26,235 bases of DNA, taken from positions 1-26,235 of the forward strand of contig JADGAO010000012.1 in the NCBI GenBank assembly GCA_015231995.1, written 5' to 3'. A model generated the notes under the pieces. That model was not told the DNA's origin. It saw nothing but the letters and a program-made list of their open reading frames with translations, and searched no databases. Positions 1 through 7,956 of this stretch are shown here, in pieces. The position numbers and the translations under genes are program-made. This stretch comes from Nitrospinota bacterium. Its GTDB lineage: Bacteria; Nitrospinota_A; UBA7883; JACRLM01. Position 1 is the stretch's first letter, and every line of letters begins with the position of its first letter.

Positions 1-2
1 AC

Positions 3-1859
3 CAAAACAACGGCTACACTTATGACGCCACTCACAACCTTATCGCCGGGTACCCCGCCATCGAGCCTCCGGCGCCTCCCGCCGCTGGCGGCGTTGGCGG
101 ATGCGTGAACAACTCCAGTTGCACATGGTCTAGCGTAGCTGGCGTGCGGTACGTGTTGAACACACTCTTCAACCTGCAGTACACCGTGGTTGACACAACC
201 TATATACGCTCGTCGCCCGTGGTCATTGATGGAGTGGTTGGCGGGGTAGCGACCTCTCTGATGTACCAAGGTTCGTTCGATTATCCGAGCATGGGCGGCC
301 ATGTGAAGGTTTTCAATTCGTCAACAGTAACCGCCGGTTCGGAAATATTGGATCTGGCCACCAGCGTTCCGTCCGCCGCTTCCAGAAACCTGAAAACGAG
401 CATGGACGGCGCCACGTTGATAGATTTCAACGCGGCCCAACTGGCCTCCAATTCCGCGTTCCAGACCGCGTTGGGCTTAAGCGTCACCTACGCCGCAAGC
501 CCTACGACTTACAACAACACAATTAACAGGATACGCGGCGTTGATACCGCGACCGGGGCGGACAAGGCAAACCGTCTCGGCGGGGTGGAACATTCCGCAG
601 TGGCCATCGTCAAACCGTATTCGCGTTCCAACCCCACCCGCCCCACCATGGCCTACTTCGGGACGCTTGACGGCGTGCTGGAGGCGTTCAATGTGGATTC
701 GTTGCACGGCGGCGCAGGTTCCATAACGGAAGTGTGGGGGTTCGTGCCCAAAGGGCAGTTGGCGAGTCTCCAGAATATCCGCAACCAGCCGAGTTCTATC
801 CAGCCCTATCCGGGGGTGGACGCCTCCCCCACGGTCGCGGAGTTGCTTTACGACCATGACAGCAACCCAGCCACTAACAACTGGCGGACGATCATGACCA
901 CTCTGACTGGCAAATACGGAGCGTCGCCCAGCGTTATCGCCTTTGACATAACCGATCCGACCACTCCCGACCTGTTGTGGGAGAAGACGAGGGCGGACGC
1001 CGGATTAAGCCTGCTTGGAGCCGGTCTGCGGGCGTCAATGGGCGTGGCCAAGGATGCGGCCGGGGCACCGGTACCCACGGTTTTCGCCGCAGTCAACAAA
1101 AAGGTCACGGTCGGAGCGGTTCCTGCGGAGCATGGCGGCATTCAGGCCTATGCGTTCAACCTGTTTACGGGTGATCTTCTGTGGCAGTTCAGCGCGGATT
1201 ACTCCGGGTCGCAGAACGACCTCCCCGGCGCCATAACGGCGATTGACAAGGATCAGGACGGCTCTGAAGACGTCGTGCTGATCGGCGACATGGATGGAAG
1301 GCTCTGGAAGCTCGACGCGCTTACAGGCGCAAACCTCATGGGAGCCGGGGTTCCGCTCTTTGACGCAGGCGTGAATTATCCGATAGCCGCTTCGCCCTCG
1401 ATAACGGCTGACAAGGACGGGAACCTGTTGGCGGTGTTCGGCACAGGCGGCGCCGACTGGGCCCCGGCGGACGCAGGCCATATCCACCACATATTCGCCG
1501 TGAACCTGGAGACAGGGGCGGAAGTATGGAATATCCCGCTTAACGCGGGCGAGAAAGCCTATGGCTCACCCACCATCGCCCACGGTAGCGTTTATGTGAC
1601 GACAGCCTACGGGACGATGGAGAGCGCGAACCCGTCCGACGACCTCAACAGCACGGCGCAGAAAGGCAACCTGCGCGCCATCAACCTGGAGACCGGCGCT
1701 TTGGACGCCACCACGGAAGTGGGTAACATGCGCGGGGCTGTTTATGTCAAGGGCGGCAAGGCTTACACCTCCACGCTCGACGGGCAGGTCAGCGAGATAG
1801 ACCTCGGCTACGAGTCCGGCGGCGTGAACGCCTTGAAGCTGTTGTGGAAACAGCAGTAG
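3..1859 (+). CDS. PilY1-like beta-propeller protein, 5' end outside window
   Basis: The frame is open from the left edge (about 34 codons before the first GTG at 105 are also free of stops), so this is the C-terminal about 618 residues of a longer protein. It shows a PilY1/PilC-type propeller: a MAYFGTLDGVLEAFNV blade, WGFVPKGQLASL, a VDASPTV stretch, then VIAFDITDPTTPDLLWE. A calcium-binding-like loop, DKDQDGSED (about nt 1244-1270), is followed at once by a GDMDGRLWKLD blade, the arrangement seen in PilY1. More PQQ-like blades (GAEVWNIPL, YTSTLDGQVSEIDL) follow to the stop. Family knowledge: PilY1 proteins act at the type IV pilus tip in adhesion and extension. The missing N-terminus (signal peptide, any von Willebrand A domain) cannot be judged. 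A generic PQQ-repeat outer-surface protein is the alternative. A GC-rich hairpin lies 9 nt after the stop. Confidence 0.75.
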   Translation, partial: QNNGYTYDATHNLIAGYPAIEPPAPPAAGGVGGCVNNSSCTWSSVAGVRYVLNTLFNLQYTVVDTTYIRSSPVVIDGVVGGVATSLMYQGSFDYPSMGGHVKVFNSSTVTAGSEILDLATSVPSAASRNLKTSMDGATLIDFNAAQLASNSAFQTALGLSVTYAASPTTYNNTINRIRGVDTATGADKANRLGGVEHSAVAIVKPYSRSNPTRPTMAYFGTLDGVLEAFNVDSLHGGAGSITEVWGFVPKGQLASLQNIRNQPSSIQPYPGVDASPTVAELLYDHDSNPATNNWRTIMTTLTGKYGASPSVIAFDITDPTTPDLLWEKTRADAGLSLLGAGLRASMGVAKDAAGAPVPTVFAAVNKKVTVGAVPAEHGGIQAYAFNLFTGDLLWQFSADYSGSQNDLPGAITAIDKDQDGSEDVVLIGDMDGRLWKLDALTGANLMGAGVPLFDAGVNYPIAASPSITADKDGNLLAVFGTGGADWAPADAGHIHHIFAVNLETGAEVWNIPLNAGEKAYGSPTIAHGSVYVTTAYGTMESANPSDDLNSTAQKGNLRAINLETGALDATTEVGNMRGAVYVKGGKAYTSTLDGQVSEIDLGYESGGVNALKLLWKQQ

Positions 1860-1867
1860 TATATGCA

Positions 1868-1890
1868 GGGGCGGGTTTGAAACCCGCCCC
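1868..1890. repeat. GC-rich perfect hairpin after the pilY1-like gene
   Basis: GGGGCGGGTTT and AAACCCGCCCC form 11-base inverted arms around a single base. It sits 9 nt after the stop codon but has only a weak T run (TTGTAT), so it may slow transcription rather than be a classic terminator. It resembles the hairpins at 2124-2145 and 3859-3882. Confidence 0.6.
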
Positions 1891-1969
1891 TTGTATACTG
1901 TGTGAAGAGCCGCCATTTTGCCTCCCCTTAATAAGGGTAGCTTTGCATAACCAAACGATTTCGTTATTT

Positions 1970-2058
1970 TGTCATCCTGAGGGAGCCTTGGCGACCGAAG
2001 GATCAAAGTAGAACAGAATATTCTATTGGATAGATTCTTCGCTTCGCTCAGAATGACA
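1970..2058. repeat. 89-bp dispersed MITE/REP-like element with TGTCAT ends
   Basis: The stretch begins TGTCATCCTGAG and ends CTCAGAATGACA, which are inverted repeats matching at 11 of 12 positions. The right end (ATTCTTCGCTTCGCTCAGAATGACA, split here as ATTCTTCGCTTCG then CTCAGAATGACA) recurs several times near 16080-16255. An element of the same size and end type lies at 14201-14287. No protein is encoded; it is probably a non-autonomous mobile or REP-like unit. Confidence 0.65.
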
Positions 2059-2123
2059 ATATTGCGAACGTGATAGATTACGCAAAGGTCCCCTTTGGTA
2101 AGGGGGACAAAAGGCATAAGAAA

Positions 2124-2145
2124 GGGCAGGCACATAGGCCTGCCC
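2124..2145. repeat. Dispersed GC-rich hairpin upstream of the Sel1 gene
   Basis: GGGCAGGC, a spacer containing ACATAG, and GCCTGCCC form a hairpin ending about 16 nt before the Sel1 gene start. It shares the layout GGGCAGRC-ACATAG-GYCTGCCCCTAC with 3859-3882, so both belong to one dispersed family. Confidence 0.6.
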
Positions 2146-2161
2146 CTACGAAAGGAACGGA

Positions 2162-3223
2162 ATGATTCGGGGGATTTTTAACGCTCAGTTACGGTTAGGC
2201 GCGCTTTCTGCGTTGTTGCTGATGGGGTTCGTGTTGACGGCCCCGTTTTCATATTCGGCGGATATTGACTCCCTCAAAAAGATGGCGGAAAAGGGAGACA
2301 GGGACGCGCAACTGGAGCTGGGGCTGAAGCTGATGAAAGGCAATAACGGTTCCGCCGATCCCGATCAGGGGGTGAAGTGGATCACGAAAGCCGCCGAGAA
2401 CGGCTCTCCCAAAGCCCAATACTCGCTTGGGCTTATCTACGATAAGGGCGAATACGGCATGAGCCGCGATGTCGGCGAGGCGACAAAGTGGTATCAGAAA
2501 GCCGCAGAGCAGGGGAACACCAAGGCCCAGAGCAACCTGGGGGCTATCCTGGCCGATAGCGGCGATGGGAGCGGGGCGGAAGGTTCCCTCAAATGGATAA
2601 AGTCTGCGGCGATGAAAGGGGACACGAAAGCCCAGTTCAACCTCGGCCTATTATATATGCGTGGCGAAGGGGGCGCGGAGAAAGACCCGAAAGCGGCGGT
2701 TGACTGGTTCCTTATGGCCGCGCAGAAAGGCCATGTGGAGGCGCAATACAATCTGGCCACCATGCTATACAACGGCGACGGAGTCCCGCAGGACAAGGCG
2801 GGAGCCGCGGCCGTTTACAAGAAAGCGGCTTTGGGCGGGCATGTCGAATCTCAGTACAACCTGGCCACCATGTACTATCAGGGCGACGGCGTGCCGGAGG
2901 ATAAAAAGTCGGCGGCGGAGTTTTACCAGAAGGCCGCAGACAAAGGCCATGTGGGGGCGATGTATAACCTGGGCGTGATGAACCTCAACGGCGACGGCGT
3001 TCCGCAGGACAAACAGACGGCTTATGAGCTGTTCGGGAAAGCCGCCGATCAGGGAGACGCGCAGGCGCAGTATGGCCTGGCTTCCATGCTCATCAAGGGC
3101 GACGGAGTGGCCCGCAACGAAAAACAGGCCATCGAGTGGTTCGAAAAGGCCGCCGGACAAGGGTTTCAACCGGCTGTGGCCGACCTTGGAAAACTGAAGA
3201 AAACGGTTCAACAACAACCCTGA
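2162..3223 (+). CDS. Exported Sel1-like repeat protein
   Basis: A 353-residue protein with an N-terminal Sec signal peptide (hydrophobic LGALSALLLMGFVLTAPFS, likely cleavage after SYSA near residue 32). The mature part is almost entirely Sel1-like repeats of 35-37 residues. I count eight, each with the pattern G-x-x-x-AQ-x-x-LG...GDGV..D...A..WY.KAA, for example GHVEAQYNLATMLYNGDGVP, plus a partial ninth repeat at the C-terminus. Family knowledge: Sel1 repeats form alpha-alpha solenoids that scaffold protein-protein contacts, often in the periplasm or at the envelope. The ATG at 2162 is preceded by an AAGGAAC ribosome site. The nuclease-fold gene begins about 20 nt downstream on the same strand, suggesting co-transcription. 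The specific partner cannot be inferred. Confidence 0.85.
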   Translation: MIRGIFNAQLRLGALSALLLMGFVLTAPFSYSADIDSLKKMAEKGDRDAQLELGLKLMKGNNGSADPDQGVKWITKAAENGSPKAQYSLGLIYDKGEYGMSRDVGEATKWYQKAAEQGNTKAQSNLGAILADSGDGSGAEGSLKWIKSAAMKGDTKAQFNLGLLYMRGEGGAEKDPKAAVDWFLMAAQKGHVEAQYNLATMLYNGDGVPQDKAGAAAVYKKAALGGHVESQYNLATMYYQGDGVPEDKKSAAEFYQKAADKGHVGAMYNLGVMNLNGDGVPQDKQTAYELFGKAADQGDAQAQYGLASMLIKGDGVARNEKQAIEWFEKAAGQGFQPAVADLGKLKKTVQQQP

Positions 3224-3242
3224 GCCGACAAGGAGGGGAATG

Positions 3243-3806
3243 ATGAAATTGGCGATTCGCGCGATTTTGGTTTCGTTGGGGTTTCTTCTGGCGGTATCGG
3301 GCGAGGCCCCGGCGGCGGATTCGAAGCTTATGTTCACCGGCGTGGTGGACAGCGTCACTGACGGAGGCCTGATCCGCGTGATACTCAATGAAGGGCAGAA
3401 GATTCAGTCGCCTTACAACACATGTTCGAAGGTTTACTCGACGATGGCATGGGTGCGGCTATACGCCGTCCACGCTCCCGACCCGGTGAAAAGAGAGCTT
3501 TGCGGCAAAGAGGCGAAGGAGTTCTTGAAGAATATGGCGCAGGGCAAGAGCGTGAAGGTGGAAATTATCGGCTGTCCGCCCAACGGCGGGGTTACGGGCG
3601 TGGTTATGGTGGATGACGGTTTCACCGCATCCAGGGACGCCAGCCTCGAATTGATCAAGGCCGGGCTTTCGAAAGTGGCGATACCGGGCGCCTCGACAGA
3701 CCCTTCAAAGCTCACCGGCAAATATTTCGAGGCCGAGAAATCGGCGATGATGGAAGGGCGCGGCATTTGGGGAAAGAAGAAATGTTCGGGAATAGCGAAA
3801 CGCTAA
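3243..3806 (+). CDS. Exported staphylococcal-nuclease-fold protein, catalytic residues degenerate
   Basis: There are two adjacent ATGs, at 3240 and 3243. AGGAGG at 3231-3236 lies only 3 nt before the first and 6 nt before the second, so 3243 is preferred (187 residues). A signal peptide ends near EAPAA. The body follows the SNase (thermonuclease) order: a VVDSVTDGGLIRV strand where the family has DGDT, VRLYAVHAPDP where it has RLxGIDAPE, CGKEAKEFLKNMAQGKSVKVE, then LIKAGLSKV, and finally YFEAEKSAMMEGRGIWGKKK. The metal-binding DGDT aspartates and the general-base glutamate position (E to D) are altered, and the YGR arginine segment is replaced by NGGVTGVVMVDDG. The fold is likely retained, but nuclease activity is doubtful. 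It sits 19 nt after the Sel1 gene. Confidence 0.75.
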   Translation: MKLAIRAILVSLGFLLAVSGEAPAADSKLMFTGVVDSVTDGGLIRVILNEGQKIQSPYNTCSKVYSTMAWVRLYAVHAPDPVKRELCGKEAKEFLKNMAQGKSVKVEIIGCPPNGGVTGVVMVDDGFTASRDASLELIKAGLSKVAIPGASTDPSKLTGKYFEAEKSAMMEGRGIWGKKKCSGIAKR

Positions 3807-3858
3807 ACCCGGATTCCGAATTTGTATCGGCGACCCTGTGTGTTTGGCCTCATAAATT

Positions 3859-3882
3859 GGGGCAGACACATAGGTCTGCCCC
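3859..3882. repeat. Dispersed GC-rich hairpin
   Basis: GGGGCAGAC and GTCTGCCCC are perfect 9-base arms around ACATAG. It belongs to the same family as 2124-2145 and lies between the nuclease-fold gene and its terminator. Confidence 0.6.
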
Positions 3883-3895
3883 TACAGCAGTCACG

Positions 3896-3924
3896 CCCGC
3901 CGGATAGCTCCGGCGGGTTTTTTT
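3896..3924 (+). terminator. Rho-independent terminator of the Sel1/nuclease-fold pair
   Basis: CCCGCCGG, loop ATAGCT, CCGGCGGG, then seven T. The 8-bp GC stem followed by a T run is a classic plus-strand terminator. It lies between two convergent genes, only 1 nt from the stop of the minus-strand DUF4124 gene. Confidence 0.85.
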
Positions 3925-3925
3925 G

Positions 3926-4390
3926 TCATTGGGCCGGCGTGGAGGAAACCTGCCCGCCGGATTTCGCCTTTTCCAGTTTTTGCGCCCTCAGTAGCCTTTT
4001 GGACATCTTCACGGGTTTTGCGGGGGGTTGTTCCACTGCCGGAGCCTTGGCGGGTTCTTCCTTTTTCGGTTCTGGAGAACCTGCGACGTTTGGGGCATCC
4101 GCCGTTCCTGAAGGCTTAGGTTGGTTTTCGGACTGTATTTCCTGCGTATCCGAAGCGGGCGGAACCGCCGTCTCCTGCGCGTCCGGCTCCGATTCCAGGT
4201 TTATAACCGGCTTTTTAGCGGGGATTATGAGGCTTCCCTTGCCTTTGGCGTCTTTGAGGTCGTAGGAGTTGTCGCTGTAGTGGACTTCGCCCTTATCGTC
4301 CGTCCACTTGTAAACCTGCGCGTATGCGGGGTTGCATAGCGCAATCGCAGAGCCTGCTACGGATAAAAAAACCAAGGCTGTTTTTGTCAT
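3926..4390 (-). CDS. Exported DUF4124-domain protein
   Basis: A 154-residue protein starting at ATG 4390 (MTKTALVF). The open frame extends six codons further to a TTG at 4408, but the ATG gives a normal signal peptide, MTKTALVFLSVAGSAIALC..AYA, cleaved before QVYKW. The mature N-terminus QVYKWTDDKGEVHYSDN is the signature of the DUF4124 domain. The rest is Pro/Glu/Ala-rich and probably disordered, ending in a Lys-rich helix (MSKRLLRAQKLEKAKSGG). Family knowledge: DUF4124 proteins are periplasmic or envelope proteins of unknown role. It lies 64 nt downstream of ftsK on the same strand, so it may be read through from ftsK. Confidence 0.8.
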   Translation of the reverse strand: MTKTALVFLSVAGSAIALCNPAYAQVYKWTDDKGEVHYSDNSYDLKDAKGKGSLIIPAKKPVINLESEPDAQETAVPPASDTQEIQSENQPKPSGTADAPNVAGSPEPKKEEPAKAPAVEQPPAKPVKMSKRLLRAQKLEKAKSGGQVSSTPAQ

Positions 4391-4454
4391 GCGCGAATTA
4401 TATCCCAACGGCTCATGTTTGCCAAAACCGCAACTTGCGCTGATTTGGCGTCGT

Positions 4455-6836
4455 TCAGTTATACGACGGCTCCATGTCGTCTATCGGGCGGACGAGCACT
4501 TCGCGCGCTTTGACTCCGTCGGCGGGGCCGACTATGCCCTGTTTTTCCATGACCTCCACTATCCGCGCCGCCCGGTTATAGCCGATGCGAAGCCTGCGCT
4601 GGATCATCGAGATGCTCACCTGCCTCGTGCGGGCGACGAGTTCCACCGCCTGGTCGTAAAACTCGTCCATGTCTTCTTCCATCCCCTCGCCGCCGGCTTC
4701 CTCCGCCGGAGCTTTGAGTATGTCCTCGATGTATTCGGGCCTTCGCTGGCCTTTGAGGAAATCCACAACCCTGTGTATCTCCGCGTCGGAGACGAACGGG
4801 CCTTGTATCCTGCCCAGGTTGGCCGCGCCCGGCGGCAGATAAAGCAGGTCGCCTTTGCCCAGCAGTTTCTCGGCTCCCATGCTGTCTATGATCGTGCGGG
4901 AGTCCACCCGCGAACGCACCTGATAGCTGATACGCGCCGGGAAGTTGGCCTTGATAAGCCCCGTCAGCACGTCCACGCTGGGCCGTTGGGTGGCGACAAT
5001 GAGGTGTATCCCCGCCGCCCGCGCCATCTGCGCCAGCCTGGCAAGCGCGTCTTCGACGTCCTTGGACGACACCATCATCAGGTCCGCCAGCTCGTCTATC
5101 ACCACCACGATGTAGGGAAGTTTTGTAAGCGGCTCTTCTGCTGTCTCATTTTCATCCGGCTCGATGGCGCGTTTGGACGTTTTCGATTTTTTGCCATCAC
5201 CGGCCTGCAGGTCGGCCACGCGCTTATTGAAGTTGTCTATGTTGCGCACGCCATGTTCCGACAGCAGGGCGTAGCGGCGCTCCATCTCGGTGACTACCCA
5301 TCGAAGGGCGTTGGCGGCTTTCTTCGGGTTGGTCACCACCGGCGCGATAAGGTGCGGGATGCCGTCGTAGATGGATAGCTCCAGCATTTTTGGGTCTATC
5401 ATGATGAATTTGACGTCCGACGGGGTGAGCCTGTACAGCACGGAGCAGATCATCCCGTTTATCCCCACGCTTTTGCCGGAACCGGTGGAGCCTGCTATGA
5501 GCAGATGCGGGATGGCCGCAAGGTCAACCACAACAGGTTTGCCGGACACGTCCTTGCCAAGCGTGAGCGGAATCTTCGCCCCGCTTTCCTCGAACTCCTC
5601 GCTGGAGAGTATTTCCTTAAGGTACACCGGCTCGCGCGAGAGGTTCGGAACCTCTATCCCCACCACGGACTTGCCGGGTATGGGCGCCACGACGCGGATG
5701 GACATCGCCCTCAGGCTCATCGCAAGGTCGTCGGCCAGGCTGACGATGCGCGAAACCTTTACACCCGGCGCAGGCTCGAATTCGAATATCGTGATGACCG
5801 GACCGGGCAACACCTGAGTCACCCGCCCTTCTATCCCGAAATCCAGCAGTTTCTTTTCCAGTATCCGGGAGCTTTTTATCAAGTCTTCACGGGACTGTTT
5901 GACGACCGTCTTGGCCTCGGCGTCCAACAGCTTAAGCGGCGGGAACTCGTATTCGCGCTCCTTTTTGTCGAAGCTGAATATCTCCTGCTGGAAGACCTCT
6001 TCGGGCGTCTGCTTTTTGCCTTTGCCGCGTGGTGGCGGTATGACAGTGGGAGATTCCTCATCCTCCGGCGAAAAATCCACTATTCTCGGCGGCGGCATAT
6101 CCATAATCATCCCGTCGGCGGATTCAAGACCGCCTTCGTCTTCCCTGTCTTTTTCCCTTATCCGTTTTTTACGTTCGCGCACAATCCGCTCATCTTCATT
6201 TTCGTTGATAAGGGGTATCCGCACGGAACCTAGTTTTTTGAGCACAGGCCAGGAGAGGCGGCCAAGCGCGAAGGTTACCCCTTTCATCTTCCATACGAGC
6301 CGCGCAGAGCTAAGCGCCATGTTGTGAATGGAAAGACGGAACATAAGCAATACGGAAAGCAGGACAAGAGCTATAAGGGCGACAAACGAGCCGTAAACAC
6401 CGAACCAGGGGACGATAAGTTTTTCCGCCACGAACCGGCCCATCATCCCACCAGCCGTCGAAGCGCCGAAAACTGGGTCTTTCGTCCATATCAGGTGAGT
6501 CATCCCCGAAAGCGACGACGTTAAAAGAGACAAGCCCGAAAGGAAAAAAAACAGCGACGAAACCCTGTGTCCCGAAAGAAGTTTGAAACCGACGATCAAA
6601 AACCCCGCCACGACAAGCCATGACATGGAGCCGGAAAACTGCGCCAGCGTGTCGGAAACGGACGCGCCGACTATTCCCGCCTTGTTGGAAACGGTCTTTG
6701 CGCCGGATAGGTAACGGTTGAAAGAGGGATCGTCCTGATTGTAAGTGCCGAGGCTGATGATGAAAAGTATGGAAAAGGCAATGGTGATAACCCCAAAAAC
6801 CTCACCAACGATTTTCCACCTTGATGACTCCACCAC
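4455..6836 (-). CDS. ftsK: DNA translocase FtsK
   Basis: A 793-residue FtsK/SpoIIIE family translocase. It starts at GTG 6836, with AGAGG five bases upstream; a second GTG follows immediately and is a possible alternative. Residues about 10-170 contain four hydrophobic membrane segments (FtsK_4TM). An acidic/basic linker spans about 210-300. The motor follows, with an alpha/beta region (FEFEPAPGVKVSRI), Walker A GSTGSGKS at 449-456 and Walker B IVVVIDEL at 574-581, then the ATQRPSVDVLTG segment. The C-terminal gamma winged helix (about 735-785, RQVSISMIQRRLRIGYNRAARIV) is the KOPS-reading domain. Family knowledge: FtsK acts at the division septum, pumps the chromosome termini apart and activates XerCD at dif. 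The length is normal for the shorter-linker FtsK class. A good sigma-70-type promoter lies upstream. Confidence 0.95.
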   Translation of the reverse strand: MVESSRWKIVGEVFGVITIAFSILFIISLGTYNQDDPSFNRYLSGAKTVSNKAGIVGASVSDTLAQFSGSMSWLVVAGFLIVGFKLLSGHRVSSLFFFLSGLSLLTSSLSGMTHLIWTKDPVFGASTAGGMMGRFVAEKLIVPWFGVYGSFVALIALVLLSVLLMFRLSIHNMALSSARLVWKMKGVTFALGRLSWPVLKKLGSVRIPLINENEDERIVRERKKRIREKDREDEGGLESADGMIMDMPPPRIVDFSPEDEESPTVIPPPRGKGKKQTPEEVFQQEIFSFDKKEREYEFPPLKLLDAEAKTVVKQSREDLIKSSRILEKKLLDFGIEGRVTQVLPGPVITIFEFEPAPGVKVSRIVSLADDLAMSLRAMSIRVVAPIPGKSVVGIEVPNLSREPVYLKEILSSEEFEESGAKIPLTLGKDVSGKPVVVDLAAIPHLLIAGSTGSGKSVGINGMICSVLYRLTPSDVKFIMIDPKMLELSIYDGIPHLIAPVVTNPKKAANALRWVVTEMERRYALLSEHGVRNIDNFNKRVADLQAGDGKKSKTSKRAIEPDENETAEEPLTKLPYIVVVIDELADLMMVSSKDVEDALARLAQMARAAGIHLIVATQRPSVDVLTGLIKANFPARISYQVRSRVDSRTIIDSMGAEKLLGKGDLLYLPPGAANLGRIQGPFVSDAEIHRVVDFLKGQRRPEYIEDILKAPAEEAGGEGMEEDMDEFYDQAVELVARTRQVSISMIQRRLRIGYNRAARIVEVMEKQGIVGPADGVKAREVLVRPIDDMEPSYN

Positions 6837-6884
6837 GGGAACCTCTTAAAGGGATAGGTTAAATAAATACATATAATTGCTTGA

Positions 6885-6913
6885 AATGTAACATAAAAAT
6901 GTGCATTTGTCAA
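6885..6913 (-). promoter_or_regulatory. Probable sigma-70 promoter of ftsK
   Basis: On the minus strand TTGACA (6913-6908) is followed by a 17-bp spacer and TACATT (6890-6885). The -35 is perfect and the -10 matches TATAAT at four of six positions. It lies about 50 nt upstream of the ftsK GTG, in AT-rich DNA. Confidence 0.6.
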
Positions 6914-6997
6914 GGATGGGGTGGTTTTTGTTGTTTGTTTCGCGTCGGATATTCAGCGTGGCAAACCATTGCAGGGTCTGTCTCCCAAATGCTCGGC

Positions 6998-7157
6998 GTG
7001 GGGGTTCTTCACCCCGCCGTCCTCCGGTAGGGGCGGCTCGGTGGGTCGCCCTTCTTAATCTGCCCCCCTGATAAGGGGGGTGGCGCGTCCTCGCGCCGAG
7101 GGGCTAGTTCAGGAAACCCCCGCTCCTATCGCTCACGGCCCCCTTGCAGGAGGGGGC
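6998..7157. repeat. Cluster of GC-rich hairpins in the ftsK-tRNA gap
   Basis: The roughly 490-bp gap between ftsK and tRNA-Lys holds no convincing gene. Inside it lie several short perfect hairpins: CCCCCCT/AGGGGGG with loop GATA (7063-7080), GGCGCG/CGCGCC with loop TCCT (7082-7097), and GCCCCCT/AGGGGGC (7138-7157), plus a GGGG-TTCTTCA-CCCC stem near 7000. They look like decayed dispersed elements of the same GC-rich kind as those at 1868, 2124 and 3859. Confidence 0.5.
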
Positions 7158-7331
7158 AAACCCCTGTCTCATCCCACGTTCTTTTATTCTGAACGCCATC
7201 AGGTCACAAACTTTCCGCAACCGTTTTACCAGTTTGGCCACACGTCTTGTTCGTTCCCCAAATCCCTCGAAAAAAAAGTTAAACCTTTAGTGGATAATTT
7301 CAGACGAATTGGTTACACTAACTCCTTTTAT

Positions 7332-7404
<73 letters not shown>

Positions 7405-7416
7405 CTTTAAAATACA

Positions 7417-7449
7417 ATGAGTTAGGCTTTATAGTCTAACTCATTTTTT
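7417..7449 (+). terminator. Rho-independent terminator of tRNA-Lys
   Basis: ATGAGTTAG and CTAACTCAT form a perfect 9-bp stem around a 10-base loop, followed by a run of T. It lies directly downstream of the tRNA. Between here and 7561 I see no gene. Confidence 0.8.
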
Positions 7450-7561
7450 ATTCGTGTAGGCGCTATGTAGGCAATTAGGGGGAGCTTTATCGTTTTCCTC
7501 CAGCCCGCCCCCGTTAGCTACTACGGTATTATTGACATTTTAGAGTTACCTCCCCGGATAC

Positions 7562-7586
7562 AAAAAAGGCCAGCCTGAGGCCGACC
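7562..7586 (-). terminator. Rho-independent terminator of the HU remnant
   Basis: On the minus strand GGTCGGCC, loop TCA, GGCTGGCC (8 bp with two G-T pairs) is followed by six T. It lies about 20 nt after the stop of the HU pseudogene, so the gene's original terminator survives. Confidence 0.7.
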
Positions 7587-7604
7587 CTTAGGGGATAAAA
7601 GGGA

Positions 7605-7862
7605 CTATTTCAAAACTGCGCCTTTGCAAGCTTTCGCCAGACGGAACTTAAAGACAGTCTTCACCGGAATCTTGATGGCTTACCACTGTGGCGGGATTAC
7701 AGCCCGCCCTGGCTTTTCGTTTGACTACCACCCGCTTACCGAAACCCACCCACCTTGGTTTCTTTGTCGGTCAACTGAAGGAGGTTAGTCATAAGGTCAG
7801 CTACGGCTTTCTTGATGAGACTGGCTGGCCAGGAACACGGTTACTATTTACGCTTTCGTCAT
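7605..7862 (-). pseudogene. HU-family DNA-binding protein, broken by a stop and frameshifts
   Basis: The minus strand encodes an HU-like protein in pieces. It starts ATG ACG AAA GCG (MTKA, at 7862) and then meets an in-frame TAA at codon 5 before IVTV. A second frame gives IKKAVADLMTNLLQLTDKETKV. A third gives GFGKRVVVKRKARAG followed by CNPAT, matching the HU core GFGxFxVxxRxARxGRNPxTG. The first of these shifted frames fits again for the C-terminus, AIKIPVKTVFKFRLAKACKGAVLK, split as AIKIPVKTVFKF and RLAKACKGAVLK, before TAG at 7607-7605. The total span of 258 bp fits the usual about 90-residue length. At least three frame changes plus one stop make it a clear pseudogene unless the assembly is poor here. 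It lies between tRNA-Lys and the dual-nuclease gene. Confidence 0.75.
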
Positions 7863-7956
7863 GGGTTTCTTAGCCGTTCAAATCCCCCCTCTTCTGGGAG
7901 GAATGGGTTTATAAAAAATTGAAGGCTTCGTCCACATGATGGAGCATATTCCAATA

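Noticed and set aside
1566..2135. 189-codon minus-strand frame over the pilY1-like gene end and the dispersed element
   Set aside because: Half is antisense to a real gene and half crosses a repeat; no domain is seen.
4390..4408. TTG start at 4408 for the DUF4124 protein
   Set aside because: The ATG at 4390 gives a standard signal peptide, and no ribosome site supports the TTG.
4332..5378. 348-codon plus-strand open frame (and others at 5505-6233)
   Set aside because: They lie antisense to ftsK, whose motifs are unmistakable; the peptides are Arg/His-rich without domains, as expected of shadow frames in GC-rich DNA.
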